Assembly: GCF_001879205.1 (NCBI RefSeq)
Contig: NZ_MLFK01000007.1
Location: forward strand, 186,001 to 250,000
From: Flavobacterium johnsoniae
GTDB lineage: Bacteria > Bacteroidota > Bacteroidia > Flavobacteriales > Flavobacteriaceae
Reading direction: 5' to 3'
DNA: 64,000 nucleotides
Shown here: positions 28,482 to 37,249 of the stretch, piece after piece
Position numbering within the stretch: position 1 is the first letter of the stretch
How the letters are laid out: every line of letters starts with the position of its first letter
The notes under the pieces: model-generated
Seen by the model: only the letters and a program-made list of their open reading frames with translations
Told to the model about the DNA's origin: nothing
The model's database searches: none
Position numbers and translations under genes: made by a program

Positions 28482-29027
28482 TTATTTAATTTCCTTCAAC
28501 ATTGTAAGCAATTCAGGAATTTTCCCTACTTGCGTTTCTGTCCAGAAATAATGCCTATAATCTGTCAAACCATTATCTTTAAGATATATTGATATTCTTC
28601 TGGAGTTTTTTTGAATATAAAAACTAAATGTTATTTCTTTAGAATTAAATATATATGTGGTTGATTGGTTTTTTTCTGTTTTGTCTTTAAGATTTGGAAT
28701 AATATATTGTTCGAGAAATAATATAAATTCATCAACTTCATTCAAATCAATCCAAGAAGATTTAAAGTAATTATCGGTTAATGCCATTTCCACTTGCAAT
28801 GCTTTTATTTTCTTGTTTGATTTTAAATCAATTGCTTCAACAGGAAAGAAAACTAATACCTCTTTTAATCCAGTCGTAAATTCGGCTTTGATATTCCAAT
28901 CCTTATTTACTTGCATGATTTCTGCGTTCTCGATAAACTGTCGGGCATCAGAATTCTTATTTTGAGAATAATTTTTTGATACAATTAAGAGAAATAGAAA
29001 CGTAATTACTATTTTATTGAATTTCAT
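28482..29027 (-). CDS. Hypothetical secreted protein
   Basis: Started at ATG 29027 (MKFNKIVITFLFLL), which gives a signal peptide ending NYSQ; an upstream in-frame ATG (29078) would bury it. The 181-residue product has alternating strands with ILFLEQYIIPNLKDK helix and a final WTETQVGKIPELLTMLKEI helix. I do not recognise the family; it looks like a small periplasmic protein. It is co-directional with the lipoprotein at 29182 and with 27455, possibly a recent insertion of orphan genes. Confidence 0.65.
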   Translation of the reverse strand: MKFNKIVITFLFLLIVSKNYSQNKNSDARQFIENAEIMQVNKDWNIKAEFTTGLKEVLVFFPVEAIDLKSNKKIKALQVEMALTDNYFKSSWIDLNEVDEFILFLEQYIIPNLKDKTEKNQSTTYIFNSKEITFSFYIQKNSRRISIYLKDNGLTDYRHYFWTETQVGKIPELLTMLKEIK

Positions 29028-29181
29028 AATATTTTTATTTTCTATAATTAATGTCATAGCTAATTTATTTACAAGCAATTAGATTGTAGGAAATCTTCCG
29101 TTGTAAAAACAATACTTGATATTTTAAACAAAACAAACATCGCATAAAATTTAAATTCATCAATACGTAAAAACCCCTGAA

Positions 29182-29625
29182 TTAATCTCCTTTTTTATAT
29201 TCTTGAATATCTTGAGAACTATCATCAAAAGTTTGGATTATATTAATTTTGTTATCTTTTTCAACAAAAGTTATTTTTTCATCGTATTTTGAATCTCTCC
29301 ATCTTCCATCAAGATTAGCCCAAAGAATCTTATTTCCATCAAACTTTATCTTGTAATAAAATTTCTGATGATCAGATTTTCTGATGTAAGACACAAAGTA
29401 TAACTCATTCTTTTTTCTCACTTTAATTATTTTAGTAGGCTGTCCCATAATAGAAGCCATTGTATATCTAGCAATATCTTCATAAGTAAAATTCTTTAAT
29501 ATTATTTTTTCCTTTTCTGTATTTTCTGGAGCTGTAACTTCTATTATTGAATTAGTTTCATTTTGTTCTTTTTGATTACAGCTAAAAATTAAAATAAAAA
29601 ACAGGAAGTATAAGAGTGATTTCAT
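29182..29625 (-). CDS. Hypothetical lipoprotein
   Basis: A 147-residue protein with a strong lipoprotein signal: LLYFLFFILIFSC, lipobox IFSC with Cys 16, followed by a Glu/Asn-rich linker. The mature domain is short: a helix (YEDIARYTMASIMGQPTKII), then strands ELYFVSYIRK and FYYKIKFDGNKILWANLDGRW. The conserved-looking WANLDGRWR suggests a beta-meander. Function unknown. Only its neighbour 28482 shares its orientation closely. Confidence 0.7.
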   Translation of the reverse strand: MKSLLYFLFFILIFSCNQKEQNETNSIIEVTAPENTEKEKIILKNFTYEDIARYTMASIMGQPTKIIKVRKKNELYFVSYIRKSDHQKFYYKIKFDGNKILWANLDGRWRDSKYDEKITFVEKDNKINIIQTFDDSSQDIQEYKKGD

Positions 29626-29938
29626 ATTGATGCATTTTTGATTTTATAAAATTAATTTTTATAAAATTAACTACTTCATGTTTAGTGACTTTACGGAAAT
29701 CCATAAAAGCAAATTAAAACCCAAAAGCCCTAGCCCTGATAGAAGTGAAAATCCTTTGTGTCTCGTTTCTTAACTAGACACAAAAGATTGTAACGTCCCG
29801 AGGTTTGGGGAGCAGGAAACAGCTCCAAAAAACCAGCCCAATTCCACTAAAGTTCACCTATAAAAAACTCAAAAAGTTAATGATAGAATTTTCCACAAAA
29901 ATTTCGTAATTTTGCAGTCCAATAAAAGGAATTAGAAA
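29626..29938. promoter_or_regulatory. Spacer upstream of prfA with TAATTTTG -7 element
   Basis: No gene. Contains AACGTCCCGAGGTTTGGGG (29791-29809), shared in its first 12 bases with AACGTCCCGAGGCTTCGGG near 21683, and a TAATTTTG -7 box at 29907-29914, 25 bp before the prfA start. No clear -33 TTG at the right distance. Confidence 0.45.
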
Positions 29939-31015
29939 ATGTTAGATAGACTTCAATATGTAAAGCAGCGTTTTGATGAGATTTCGGATTTGATTATTCA
30001 GCCGGATGTTATTGCTGATCAAAAACGTTATGTGCAGCTTAACCAGGAATATAAAAGCATAAAAGCACTGGTTGAAAAGAGAGAAGAATACATTCTTGTT
30101 TTAGCAAATATTGACGAAGCAAACGAAATTATTGCTGACGGAAGCGATGCTGATATGGTTGAAATGGCCAAAATGCAGCTCGATGAAGCAAAAGAACGCT
30201 TGCCGCAACTTGAGGAGGAAATCAAATTTATGTTGATTCCTAAAGATCCTGAAGATGCTAAAAATGTAATGGTGGAGATTCGCGCCGGAACGGGTGGGGA
30301 CGAAGCTAGTATTTTTGCAGGGGATTTATTCAGAATGTATACAAAATACTGTGAAGCACAAGGATGGAGAACATCTGTTGTGGATATGAACGAAGGAACT
30401 TGCGGAGGTTTCAAAGAGGTTATTTTTGAAGTTTCGGGAGAAGATGTTTACGGTACTTTGAAGTTTGAAGCTGGTGTTCACCGTGTACAGCGTGTTCCTC
30501 AGACAGAAACGCAGGGTCGTGTGCATACATCGGCAGCTACTGTTATGGTTTTACCTGAGGCAGAAGAGTTTGATGTTCAAATCGATATGAACGATGTTCG
30601 TGTAGATTTCTTCTGTTCGTCTGGACCTGGAGGACAATCTGTAAATACTACGAAATCGGCTGTACGTTTAACGCACATTCCAACCGGATTAGTAGCACAA
30701 TGTCAGGATCAGAAATCGCAGCATAAAAATAAAGATAAGGCGTTAACGGTTTTACGTTCTCGTTTATACGAAATGGAATTGGCTAAGAAAGAAGCTGAGG
30801 ATGCTACAAAACGTACTTCTCAGGTTAGTTCTGGTGACCGTTCGGCTAAGATTCGTACGTACAACTATGCGCAAGGCCGTGTAACCGATCACAGAGTTGG
30901 TTTAACGCTTTACGATTTAGGAAACATCATGAATGGTGATATTCAGAAAATTGTTGCCGAATTACAATTGGTAAACAATATGGAGAAATTGAAGGAAGCT
31001 TCAGAGGTTTATTAA
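29939..31015 (+). CDS. prfA: Peptide chain release factor 1
   Basis: A 358-residue class I release factor that recognises UAA/UAG and triggers peptide release. The catalytic GGQ is at 231-233 in [14 protein letters not shown]. The codon-recognition PxT tripeptide is PQT (187-189) in [15 protein letters not shown], marking it as RF1 rather than RF2 (SPF). Domain 1 is helical (1-105) and is followed by the family segment [23 protein letters not shown]. Length and start are normal. Monocistronic. Confidence 0.97.
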   Translation: MLDRLQYVKQRFDEISDLIIQPDVIADQKRYVQLNQEYKSIKALVEKREEYILVLANIDEANEIIADGSDADMVEMAKMQLDEAKERLPQLEEEIKFMLIPKDPEDAKNVMVEIRAGTGGDEASIFAGDLFRMYTKYCEAQGWRTSVVDMNEGTCGGFKEVIFEVSGEDVYGTLKFEAGVHRVQRVPQTETQGRVHTSAATVMVLPEAEEFDVQIDMNDVRVDFFCSSGPGGQSVNTTKSAVRLTHIPTGLVAQCQDQKSQHKNKDKALTVLRSRLYEMELAKKEAEDATKRTSQVSSGDRSAKIRTYNYAQGRVTDHRVGLTLYDLGNIMNGDIQKIVAELQLVNNMEKLKEASEVY

Positions 31016-31123
31016 GTTTTCTAAGATTCTAAGATACTGAGGTTCTAAGTTTTTTTTCTTAGATACAGAGACAAAAGGGCAGAGGGACAAAGGTTCTGCT
31101 GTGACGGATGTCAGATTAAATAT

Positions 31124-31162
31124 AAAAGGCTGTTTCACAATTGTGAAACAGCCTTTTTTTTT
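31124..31162 (+). terminator. Terminator of prfA
   Basis: AAAAGGCTGTTTCACAA-TTGTGAAACAGCCTTTTTTTTT, a perfect 17-bp self-complementary stem with T-tail. Confidence 0.9.
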
Positions 31163-31223
31163 GATCAATAACAAACCTTACATTTTGCTAACTTAGATCC
31201 TCAGTATCTTGGTACCTTAGAAG

Positions 31224-31267
31224 CCAAAAAAAAGAGATTGTTCCACTTATGTGAGACAATCTCTTTT
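31224..31267. terminator. Second terminator-like hairpin after prfA
   Basis: GAGATTGT and ACAATCTC form the stem, with A8 on the left and T5 on the right, so it can act on both strands. It lies 62 bp after the prfA terminator with no gene in between. Confidence 0.6.
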
Positions 31268-31530
31268 TCGATTCTGAAAGTTCTTACTCAGAAACTTAGT
31301 ATCTAAAAAACTTAGTACCTTATTATCTTAGCACCTCAGAACCTTTAAAAATATAGTGAAGTATTAACTGCTTAACCGTTTGTAATGATAAAAACGTATA
31401 AACGAGTTAGATACCGAAAAATACTCTTGTGTATTCAAAACATTTATATAGATTAGAGTACATGTATACACCATTTTTTAATACTATGTGGCTTAATTTT
31501 TCCATAATGTTTAAAATTTTAGTTTAACAA

Positions 31531-31911
31531 TTACTCTCTGGATGGTTCGTATTGTGATGATTCTTCTTCCGAAGTTTCATGCGAAGATTCGCTTGGTTTA
31601 GAAACCAGATTGGTTACAATAAGCTGTACGATTGAGCCTAAAATTCCTTTAAACATAGAATCGCCTTTTCCTACTATAAACCTTTTGGCTATGTATCCAA
31701 TTCCAATGCTGATTGCAGATTGTGCCAGATGGCTTTTAAAACCAACTGTTTCGTTGATTTCTTCAACCGTATTTCTGATTAGGTTAATGGGTTTTAAATT
31801 CTCCTTAACATCCTCAATATGGTCTTTAATCGCGCACCATTCTTTATCTTGTCGATCTTCTAACAGTTTTATTCTCTGATTTAATTCATCAATAGTGTAA
31901 ATAGGCTCCAT
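31531..31911 (-). CDS. Hypothetical coiled-coil/membrane-associated protein
   Basis: A 126-residue protein. Residues 1-60 are charged and helical (LNQRIKLLEDRQDKEWCAIKDHIEDVKENL), consistent with a coiled coil. Residues 65-105 are moderately hydrophobic (AISIGIGYIAKRFIVG and ILGSIVQLIVTNLV). The last 20 residues are a Ser/Glu-rich tail. It starts with MEP like the next gene upstream (31948) and is in the same orientation 36 bp away, suggesting a shared transcript with the holin-like protein. Family not recognised. Confidence 0.65.
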   Translation of the reverse strand: MEPIYTIDELNQRIKLLEDRQDKEWCAIKDHIEDVKENLKPINLIRNTVEEINETVGFKSHLAQSAISIGIGYIAKRFIVGKGDSMFKGILGSIVQLIVTNLVSKPSESSHETSEEESSQYEPSRE

Positions 31912-31947
31912 AATTAGTCTTTTTTAGTTATTAATTTCAAATCAGTT

Positions 31948-32301
31948 TTATTTTTCTTTTAGAATACTCGAAATAATCGAATTTCCAATAGGGGTTTTAA
32001 TAAGCTTATGATGTGATTTGTGAATTACAATGGCTACAATTAAATAGAAAAGCGCCATAATAAAAAATCCAAAATAATATTCTCCCAGTTCTTTGCCAAT
32101 CCATAAACTAAGGCCAATGTTAAGGAATAAGGTAAAAAATGCAACAACAACGCCAACTGCTATCTTAGAGGCTAATGATGATACACCATCGGCAACTGAA
32201 CACACTGTTTTGAGTTTTAGTAATTCTAAGCTCGTTTTAGCATAGTTTTCAGCTTTTTCATATAGATTTAAATTTTCGTCTGTTGTTGCATTTGGTTCCA
32301 T
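31948..32301 (-). CDS. Phage holin superfamily-like membrane protein (stress type)
   Basis: A 117-residue protein with two strong transmembrane helices, IAVGVVVAFFTLFLNIGLSLWIG and FGFFIMALFYLIVAIVI, after an acidic N-terminal amphipathic helix, and a basic C-terminus (SHHKLIKTPIGNSIISSILKEK). This is the architecture of the Phage_holin_3_6 (YqjE-like) family, which in non-phage settings accompanies YtxH- and YqjD-like membrane stress proteins. No phage gene is nearby, and the YtxH gene follows upstream, so a membrane-stress role is more likely than lysis. Confidence 0.75.
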   Translation of the reverse strand: MEPNATTDENLNLYEKAENYAKTSLELLKLKTVCSVADGVSSLASKIAVGVVVAFFTLFLNIGLSLWIGKELGEYYFGFFIMALFYLIVAIVIHKSHHKLIKTPIGNSIISSILKEK

Positions 32302-32338
32302 GATATTGGTATTTTATGGTTTGAAAAAATCACTTTTT

Positions 32339-32623
32339 TTAGTAGTTCGATTTTACAGTTTTAGCTTCATCTTTCACTGCATTGAAATCTTCTTTTGCCT
32401 GATTGAATTTTGCTTTTCCTTCTTCGATGATTTCTTTACCGTTTGAAGAGATTGTGCTTACAATACCATCTAATTTTGTTTTGATGTTATCTCCGTAATC
32501 TTTTGATTTATCTTTGATTTTTTTTCTCGTGTTTGAACCTTTGTCCGGAGCGAATAATACTCCTAATAATGCTCCTGCCGCTGCAGCTCCTACGATTCCT
32601 AAAATGGTGTTACTTGCTTTCAT
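32339..32623 (-). CDS. YtxH domain-containing protein
   Basis: A 94-residue protein with an N-terminal Gly/Ala-rich membrane helix (ILGIVGAAAAGALLGVLFAP) followed by the YtxH signature DKGSNTRKKIKDKSKDYGDN and a long amphipathic Lys-rich helix. YtxH proteins are induced under general or phosphate/salt stress in Gram-positives and are common in stress clusters of Flavobacteria. Exact biochemical role unknown. Same direction as the holin-like gene 37 bp downstream. Confidence 0.85.
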   Translation of the reverse strand: MKASNTILGIVGAAAAGALLGVLFAPDKGSNTRKKIKDKSKDYGDNIKTKLDGIVSTISSNGKEIIEEGKAKFNQAKEDFNAVKDEAKTVKSNY

Positions 32624-32673
32624 AATATTTGATTTTTAATAGATTAATATATTTATTTAATGTTGATTCACTT

Positions 32674-32826
32674 TTAAACCTCTCGGCCTTTAATAAGTCT
32701 TAGTAATACTGCGATAATCGCAATTACTAGCAGTATATGAATAATGCTTCCAAAACTGTAAACAAAGAACCCAAGAGCCCACAGAATAACAAGTATTACT
32801 GCGATGGTATATAATAAGTTTGACAT
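32674..32826 (-). CDS. lmo0937-type small membrane protein, 50 residues
   Basis: Translating the minus strand from ATG 32826 gives a 50-residue peptide: MSNLLYTIAVILVILWALGF, then FVYSFGSIIHILLVIAIIAV, then LLRLIKGREV and stop. Two hydrophobic helices with WALGFF and a terminal LLRLIKGR fit the lmo0937 family of small membrane proteins (usually about 50 residues) found in stress operons. It sits between the YtxH protein and the porin, in the same orientation, and would be missed by a length cutoff of 60 codons. Confidence 0.85.
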   Translation of the reverse strand: MSNLLYTIAVILVILWALGFFVYSFGSIIHILLVIAIIAVLLRLIKGREV

Positions 32827-32858
32827 GGTTTTTTATTTAATGGTTAGTAATCAGTTTC

Positions 32859-33506
32859 TTAGTTCAACTTATACGATAGGTATAAAGTTAAGTTGCTGTT
32901 TTTTACATCCGGAGTTGTGAAAGTTTCTCCAGCAATAGTTCTTTCTTTTCCAACTGTTGTTAGACCGTAGTTGTAACGTAAACCAATGCTCAACGGACTA
33001 AAATCTACACCTACACCCATTGCGATACCAGCGTCAAATTTGTTTAAGTCGTCTCTGTCGATTTCTTCTTCAAATTCAAAATCTCCCACTCCTTTAACTT
33101 TAGAACTTACCAGGTAAGATGCGTATCCACCGGCGTGAATGTTAAAGTTTTTAGTAACATTTACTCTCACTAATAAAGGAACTTCGATATAATTTAATTT
33201 AAATTTTGCAGAACCGCTTGCAAAAGCACTGTTGTACTCTAATTCAGCACCTTTTGTTGTAAACAACACCTCTGGCTGAATGGCTACAAAATCTGAAATA
33301 GGCAGTGTTGCATATACACCGGCATTAAATCCGTATAAAGTTTTGTCGTCATCTATATCGTCACCACTGTCACGTAAATTCGACATATTGAATCCTCCTT
33401 TTACACCAAACTCTGTGTTTACATTATTGTCCTGAGCGTGCAGCATTCCAAATGAAGCTGAAATAAAAAGGGTTAAGGCGCATAAAAAATTTGTTTGCAT
33501 TTTCAT
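32859..33506 (-). CDS. Porin family outer membrane beta-barrel protein
   Basis: A 215-residue protein with signal peptide (ending MLHAQ, about residue 25) and an eight-stranded barrel pattern: FGVKGGFNMSNLRDS, LYGFNAGVYATLPIS, IQPEVLFTTKGAEL, LNYIEVPLLVRVNV, FNIHAGGYASYLVS, IGLRYNYGLTTVG and the last strand LTLYLSYKLN. This matches the OMP_b-brl_2/PorT-like family. Probably a structural or stress-induced outer membrane protein. Either ATG (33506 or 33500) is possible. Confidence 0.85.
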   Translation of the reverse strand: MKMQTNFLCALTLFISASFGMLHAQDNNVNTEFGVKGGFNMSNLRDSGDDIDDDKTLYGFNAGVYATLPISDFVAIQPEVLFTTKGAELEYNSAFASGSAKFKLNYIEVPLLVRVNVTKNFNIHAGGYASYLVSSKVKGVGDFEFEEEIDRDDLNKFDAGIAMGVGVDFSPLSIGLRYNYGLTTVGKERTIAGETFTTPDVKNSNLTLYLSYKLN

Positions 33507-33555
33507 AATTAAAATAATTTAGTTAGTAATACGGGCTTTTAAATAATTCGTTTTT

Positions 33556-34125
33556 TTAATTTCTTTGATTAATAATGGTCTCCGTTTCTCTTAAGAGATC
33601 AAATTGTTCAGGCAAATACTTCAATACTAATTTTAAAATTATTTTATCGTTAGTGTCCTTTGAGACGTTTTCTAATAATTTAATCTGCTCTTCGAGGCAT
33701 TCTTTCATAGAATTCAAATAAACCCTGTTGAATTCAGCCGGATTTGCGGTAATCAATTCGTAGGTATCTCTTTTGTGTGTTGCATTTATTTCAGATATTA
33801 TAATAAGTTTCTTATTGGCCAATTCTGTTATTTCATGCAGCAGACGATTTTGATGGTTTTCGATTTTTTTACCTAAAATCACTATTGAATTTTCTGAACT
33901 TTGTTTTTGTGCAATTTGACTTTTCGAAATAATTGTTTTTCCAAGATTTGCCGTTTCAATAAAAAAGGAGGCTATTTTTTCTTCTTCTTCATTTTTTGTA
34001 AAAGCTTCGTTTTTCTTAAAAGTGTTTTCTATTGAATTATTTTTTTTGCATGATGAACCACACATTATAATTAATAAAATAAGTACTTTAAAAATCGCAG
34101 CTTTTAGTACGGGAATTTCTTTCAT
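33556..34125 (-). CDS. DUF4142 domain lipoprotein
   Basis: A 189-residue protein with a signal sequence and lipobox GSSC (Cys 26), then a DUF4142-like ferritin-type helical domain: EEKIASFFIETANLGKTIISKSQIA, IVILGKKIENHQNRLLHEITELA, YLNSMKECLEEQIKLLENVSK. DUF4142 proteins (often annotated as predicted outer membrane or stress proteins) form four-helix bundles of unknown activity. Its place next to the porin and the sensor kinase supports an envelope stress role. Confidence 0.75.
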   Translation of the reverse strand: MKEIPVLKAAIFKVLILLIIMCGSSCKKNNSIENTFKKNEAFTKNEEEEKIASFFIETANLGKTIISKSQIAQKQSSENSIVILGKKIENHQNRLLHEITELANKKLIIISEINATHKRDTYELITANPAEFNRVYLNSMKECLEEQIKLLENVSKDTNDKIILKLVLKYLPEQFDLLRETETIINQRN

Positions 34126-34196
34126 TATTACTTCTTGAAGTATTACATTACAAAGATGCTAACGAATACAACGTTTTGCTTTACAGCATAAAAAAG

Positions 34197-34236
34197 AAAC
34201 GTTATATAATTCCCATAAAGAATTTATATAACGTTT
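34197..34236 (-). terminator. Terminator of the kinase/regulator operon
   Basis: AAACGTTATATAATTC pairs with GAATTTATATAACGTTT (one mismatch region) around CCATAAA; the minus strand continues with TTTTTT. Confidence 0.75.
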
Positions 34237-34266
34237 AAGTAGTAGTGTTTTAAGGTGTTGCGGAGG

Positions 34267-36048
34267 TTAGTCCGGAAGAAATATCGTAAAAACAGATCCT
34301 TTATCGGGCTCACTGTCGGCCATGATATAGCCTTTATGATTGTCTACGATTTTCTTACAAATAGCCAAACCAATTCCAGTTCCGGGATAGTCGGTTTTTG
34401 AGTGCAGACGCTGAAACAAAATAAAGATTGTTTCTTTAAACTGCGGATCAAATCCCATTCCGTTATCTGTAAAAGTTATTTTGTAGAACTTTTTAATATT
34501 TTGGTCCAATTCAGGATAATCAGAAGAGTTTACTTTTGCACAGTCAATTGTAATAGCTGGTATAGTATCAGGTTTGCTGTATTTTAAAGAATTTCCAATT
34601 AGGTTAATGAAAAGCTGTTCGATCTGATAGGGTATAACTAGCAATTTTGGAAGTTTTGTTGCCATTATAACAGCACTTTTTTCCTCGATAACTTCTGTTA
34701 GTTCAGACTCTGCACTTTCCAGTAATTCATTTAAATTCGATTTTATGAATTCTTTTTTAGTGGTATTCGTTCTCGAAAACAATAAAAGATCATCAATTAA
34801 TACACGCATTCTTTTTGCCGAAACTTCAATTTTGCTAATATAATCGCGCGCGCTTTGAGACATAACAGCCTTATCGGCATCTGAAACTCTGGAAATAAAG
34901 GTTTGTATTTTTCTAAGCGGTTCCTGTAAATCATGACTTGCAACATGATTAAAGGATGCCAGTTCTTTATTGCTTTTTTCAAGTTCTTTATTACGTTCCT
35001 GTAATTCGATGTTTAGCAGATGCTCATCTGTAATGTCAAAATTAATTCCCAGTAAAATTTTACTTCCCTGCTGATCGGTTAATAATTTTCCTGTCGATTT
35101 AAAATATCTGATTTCGTGGCTTGGAAGAACAACTTTATAATAAACAAAAGGAAGTTGTCTGTTTTTTAAAATCCCTTCAATAGAATTAGAAACATTTTCT
35201 TTGTCATCAGAATGAACAAAATCTAAAAAAGTTTCTTTTACAGGAACAAATGAACCGGGTTCATGACCTAATAAGCGGTATTGATTGTCTGAATAATCAA
35301 TTTTATTGGCATCTAAATCCCATTGCCAGGTGCTGAACTTACCAATAGCTTCAGATTCTGCAATTAATCCGTTTGAAATAAGAAGTTTTTTATTGAAAAT
35401 TTTCAAACGCTGAAAATCTTTACTGATTTGCCTGTAAGCTAACAGAATAAAAAATAAAGCCGTTAAGAATAAGGAAATAGAAAAAAGCGGACTTAATGAA
35501 ATTTCGTCGTCGTAAATTTTAAGTCTGTTTTTAAGGTAGGTTTTTTCGATGTCGTTCATTTCGTCTACCTTGAAACGAATGTTTTCCATCAAAATTCGTC
35601 CTCCAAACATATGATTATCGAGTTTTCGTTTATCATATGTTTTGGGATCGCTGTATTTTAAACAATTTTCGAAAGAAACAAAACGCTGAATAATGAGTTT
35701 AAACAACTTTCGAAGATTCTCCTGCTGTGCAGGATTGTCTGCAGTTAATTTTTTTAATGTAATGAATGACGTGTTTACTTTATCTCTCGAATATATGTAC
35801 GGAGTTAGAAAACGTGCATTTCGTGTAATAATATAACCTCTCTGGCCTGTTTCGGCATCTTTTATCGCCGACATTAATCTTTCGAGCTGAATGTTTATTT
35901 CATACGTATGCATAACCACTTTACTTGATTCATTCAAGTCCTGATTATGTTTGTAAGCAATAGAAGAAAGAAATAACAGAATGAAAACTGCGATTACAAA
36001 AATAACTCTCAAAGAGTTTGAAGAATTAAAATTTGGTATCCATTTCAT
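34267..36048 (-). CDS. CHASE3/PAS sensor histidine kinase
   Basis: A 593-residue membrane kinase. TM1 is at about 13-31 (VIFVIAVFILLFLSSIAY), a CHASE3 periplasmic domain follows (AIKDAETGQRGYIITRNARFL), TM2 is near 187-205, then a PAS domain (WQWDLDANKIDYSDNQYRLLG), and a HisKA domain with phosphoacceptor ASHDLQEPLRKI. The ATPase has N-box NLIGNSLKYS, G1 DNGMGFD and G2 GTGIGLAI. The HDLQEPLR form is the phytochrome-like HisKA class, which often signals to Rcp1-type single-domain regulators; one follows 18 bp downstream of the gene order (36067). Forms an operon with the response regulator and AraC gene. Confidence 0.95.
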   Translation of the reverse strand: MKWIPNFNSSNSLRVIFVIAVFILLFLSSIAYKHNQDLNESSKVVMHTYEINIQLERLMSAIKDAETGQRGYIITRNARFLTPYIYSRDKVNTSFITLKKLTADNPAQQENLRKLFKLIIQRFVSFENCLKYSDPKTYDKRKLDNHMFGGRILMENIRFKVDEMNDIEKTYLKNRLKIYDDEISLSPLFSISLFLTALFFILLAYRQISKDFQRLKIFNKKLLISNGLIAESEAIGKFSTWQWDLDANKIDYSDNQYRLLGHEPGSFVPVKETFLDFVHSDDKENVSNSIEGILKNRQLPFVYYKVVLPSHEIRYFKSTGKLLTDQQGSKILLGINFDITDEHLLNIELQERNKELEKSNKELASFNHVASHDLQEPLRKIQTFISRVSDADKAVMSQSARDYISKIEVSAKRMRVLIDDLLLFSRTNTTKKEFIKSNLNELLESAESELTEVIEEKSAVIMATKLPKLLVIPYQIEQLFINLIGNSLKYSKPDTIPAITIDCAKVNSSDYPELDQNIKKFYKITFTDNGMGFDPQFKETIFILFQRLHSKTDYPGTGIGLAICKKIVDNHKGYIMADSEPDKGSVFTIFLPD

Positions 36049-36066
36049 TGTGGTATACTATTATTT

Positions 36067-36516
36067 TTATTTTAGTCGCAGCAAGAAATTATCACGATTT
36101 AACCCTGAGGTATGATAGTGCCAGTTTACTGTCACGACTTCATTAATTATTTTTTTCAGCGTATTAAAATCGCTTGGTTTTTTGATATAAATATTGGCGC
36201 CTTGTATAAACGTATCTTCAATATCTTCTTCAGATGATGAAGTAGAGTAAATCGCGATAATGATATTTTTAAGATGTTCTGTTTTTTTAATTTCAATTAA
36301 ACACTCTTTACCGGTCTTTTTTGGCATATTTAAATCCAGAAACAAAATATCCGGAAGTTTAGTTTCCGGATCCATTAAATGATCCATTAGCTGCATTCCG
36401 TCGTGAACAAATTCTACATTAGTTTGTATTTTTATTTCTTCAAAAGCATCTTTAAAGAAAAGACGATCGTCTTCATCATCATCCGCCAATAAAATATATA
36501 ATGCGTTTTTTTGCAT
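36067..36516 (-). CDS. Single-domain response regulator (Rcp1-like)
   Basis: A 149-residue receiver domain without output domain. The acidic pocket is ADDDEDD (11-17), the phospho-acceptor is D61 in LFLDLNMPKKTG, and the conserved lysine is K113 in YIKKPSD. The acceptor environment matches the Rcp1/CheY-like regulators that pair with phytochrome-type kinases. It is transcribed before the adjacent CHASE3 kinase (18 bp gap), so the two are very likely cognate. Confidence 0.95.
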   Translation of the reverse strand: MQKNALYILLADDDEDDRLFFKDAFEEIKIQTNVEFVHDGMQLMDHLMDPETKLPDILFLDLNMPKKTGKECLIEIKKTEHLKNIIIAIYSTSSSEEDIEDTFIQGANIYIKKPSDFNTLKKIINEVVTVNWHYHTSGLNRDNFLLRLK

Positions 36517-36537
36517 TTTAGTGTGGTATTTGGGTTT

Positions 36538-37089
36538 TTATTTTAAATTTTCTCTACGTTTTTTAATTATTCTCTGAAATGCCGAAGGTGTAATTCCGGT
36601 AGTATTTTTAAATTGTGTACTTAAATGCGCAACACTAGAATAATTTAGTAAGAATGCGATTTCAGTTAAACTCATTTCGTTGATAATAATTAATTGTTTT
36701 GCTCTTTCAATTTTCTGTAAAATGATGAAGTTTTCGATAGACGAATATGTTACTTCTGAGAAAACATTCGATAAATAACCATAACTATGGTTCAGTTTTT
36801 CAGCCAAAAATACAGAACTTTTATAATTGTTGCTGTCTTCCATAAAGACAAGTTCAATTATGGCATCTTTTATTTTTTGTACTAAAACACTTTTCTGGTT
36901 TTCAACAACTTCAAAGCCGCAAGGACTCAAATTATTTTTTAAAGTTTCGAGAGCATCAGCATCAATATTGTCATCAATCTCAATCTCGCCAAACCCCAAA
37001 CTGGTAAAATTAATATTATTTTGTTCCAGATTTTGTTTTAGATAAAGTGAACAGATGGTGTTAATGTCGAACTTTATAAATAGTTTCAT
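36538..37089 (-). CDS. AraC family transcriptional regulator, short N-domain
   Basis: A 183-residue regulator. The C-terminal half is an AraC-type double helix-turn-helix: LAEKLNHSYGYLSNVFSEV (first HTH, about 92-112), ERAKQLIIINEMSLTEIAFLLNYSSVAHLSTQFK (second, about 128-162), then the signature TGITPSAFQ. The N-terminal 85 residues are a small alpha/beta (ferredoxin-like) fold with IEIDDNIDADALETLKNNLS, not a cupin. It heads the operon with the response regulator and kinase and may control the neighbouring stress genes; that is inference. Confidence 0.9.
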   Translation of the reverse strand: MKLFIKFDINTICSLYLKQNLEQNNINFTSLGFGEIEIDDNIDADALETLKNNLSPCGFEVVENQKSVLVQKIKDAIIELVFMEDSNNYKSSVFLAEKLNHSYGYLSNVFSEVTYSSIENFIILQKIERAKQLIIINEMSLTEIAFLLNYSSVAHLSTQFKNTTGITPSAFQRIIKKRRENLK

Positions 37090-37194
37090 TTTATAGAAAA
37101 TTTTGGTTAAAGATAATTAATTTATTCGTGTTTACAGCGTTTAATGTTCATTAGAATTGGTAAACATTTATACTGTTAAATAAAATCCTCAAAA

Positions 37195-37230
37195 AAATAC
37201 CGTCTAATATTTTGTTACTAGACGGTATTT
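37195..37230 (-). terminator. Terminator of the CsbD gene
   Basis: AAATACCGTCTA and TAGACGGTATTT form a 12-bp stem; minus strand continues TTTTTTT. Confidence 0.85.
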
Positions 37231-37249
37231 CCTGATTGAGTCAGAAGGA

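Larger units (their letters stand above)
31016..31530. repeat. Gene-free spacer with CTTAG/CTAAG word repeats and two hairpins
   Basis: No gene. Degenerate 10-bp words (CTAAGATTCTAAGATACTGA at 31020; CTCAGTATCTTGGTACCTTA at 31200; CTTAGTATCT, CTTAGTACCT, CTTAGCACCT at 31296-31340) occur in three clusters, plus AGAGGGACAAAGG at 31081. The same words appear in other spacers of this window (21462, 44519, 44753, 46562). Confidence 0.65.

Noticed and set aside
31948..32301. Prophage remnant suggested by a holin-like protein
   Set aside because: No phage structural, integrase or lysin gene nearby; this holin superfamily branch is common in stress clusters.
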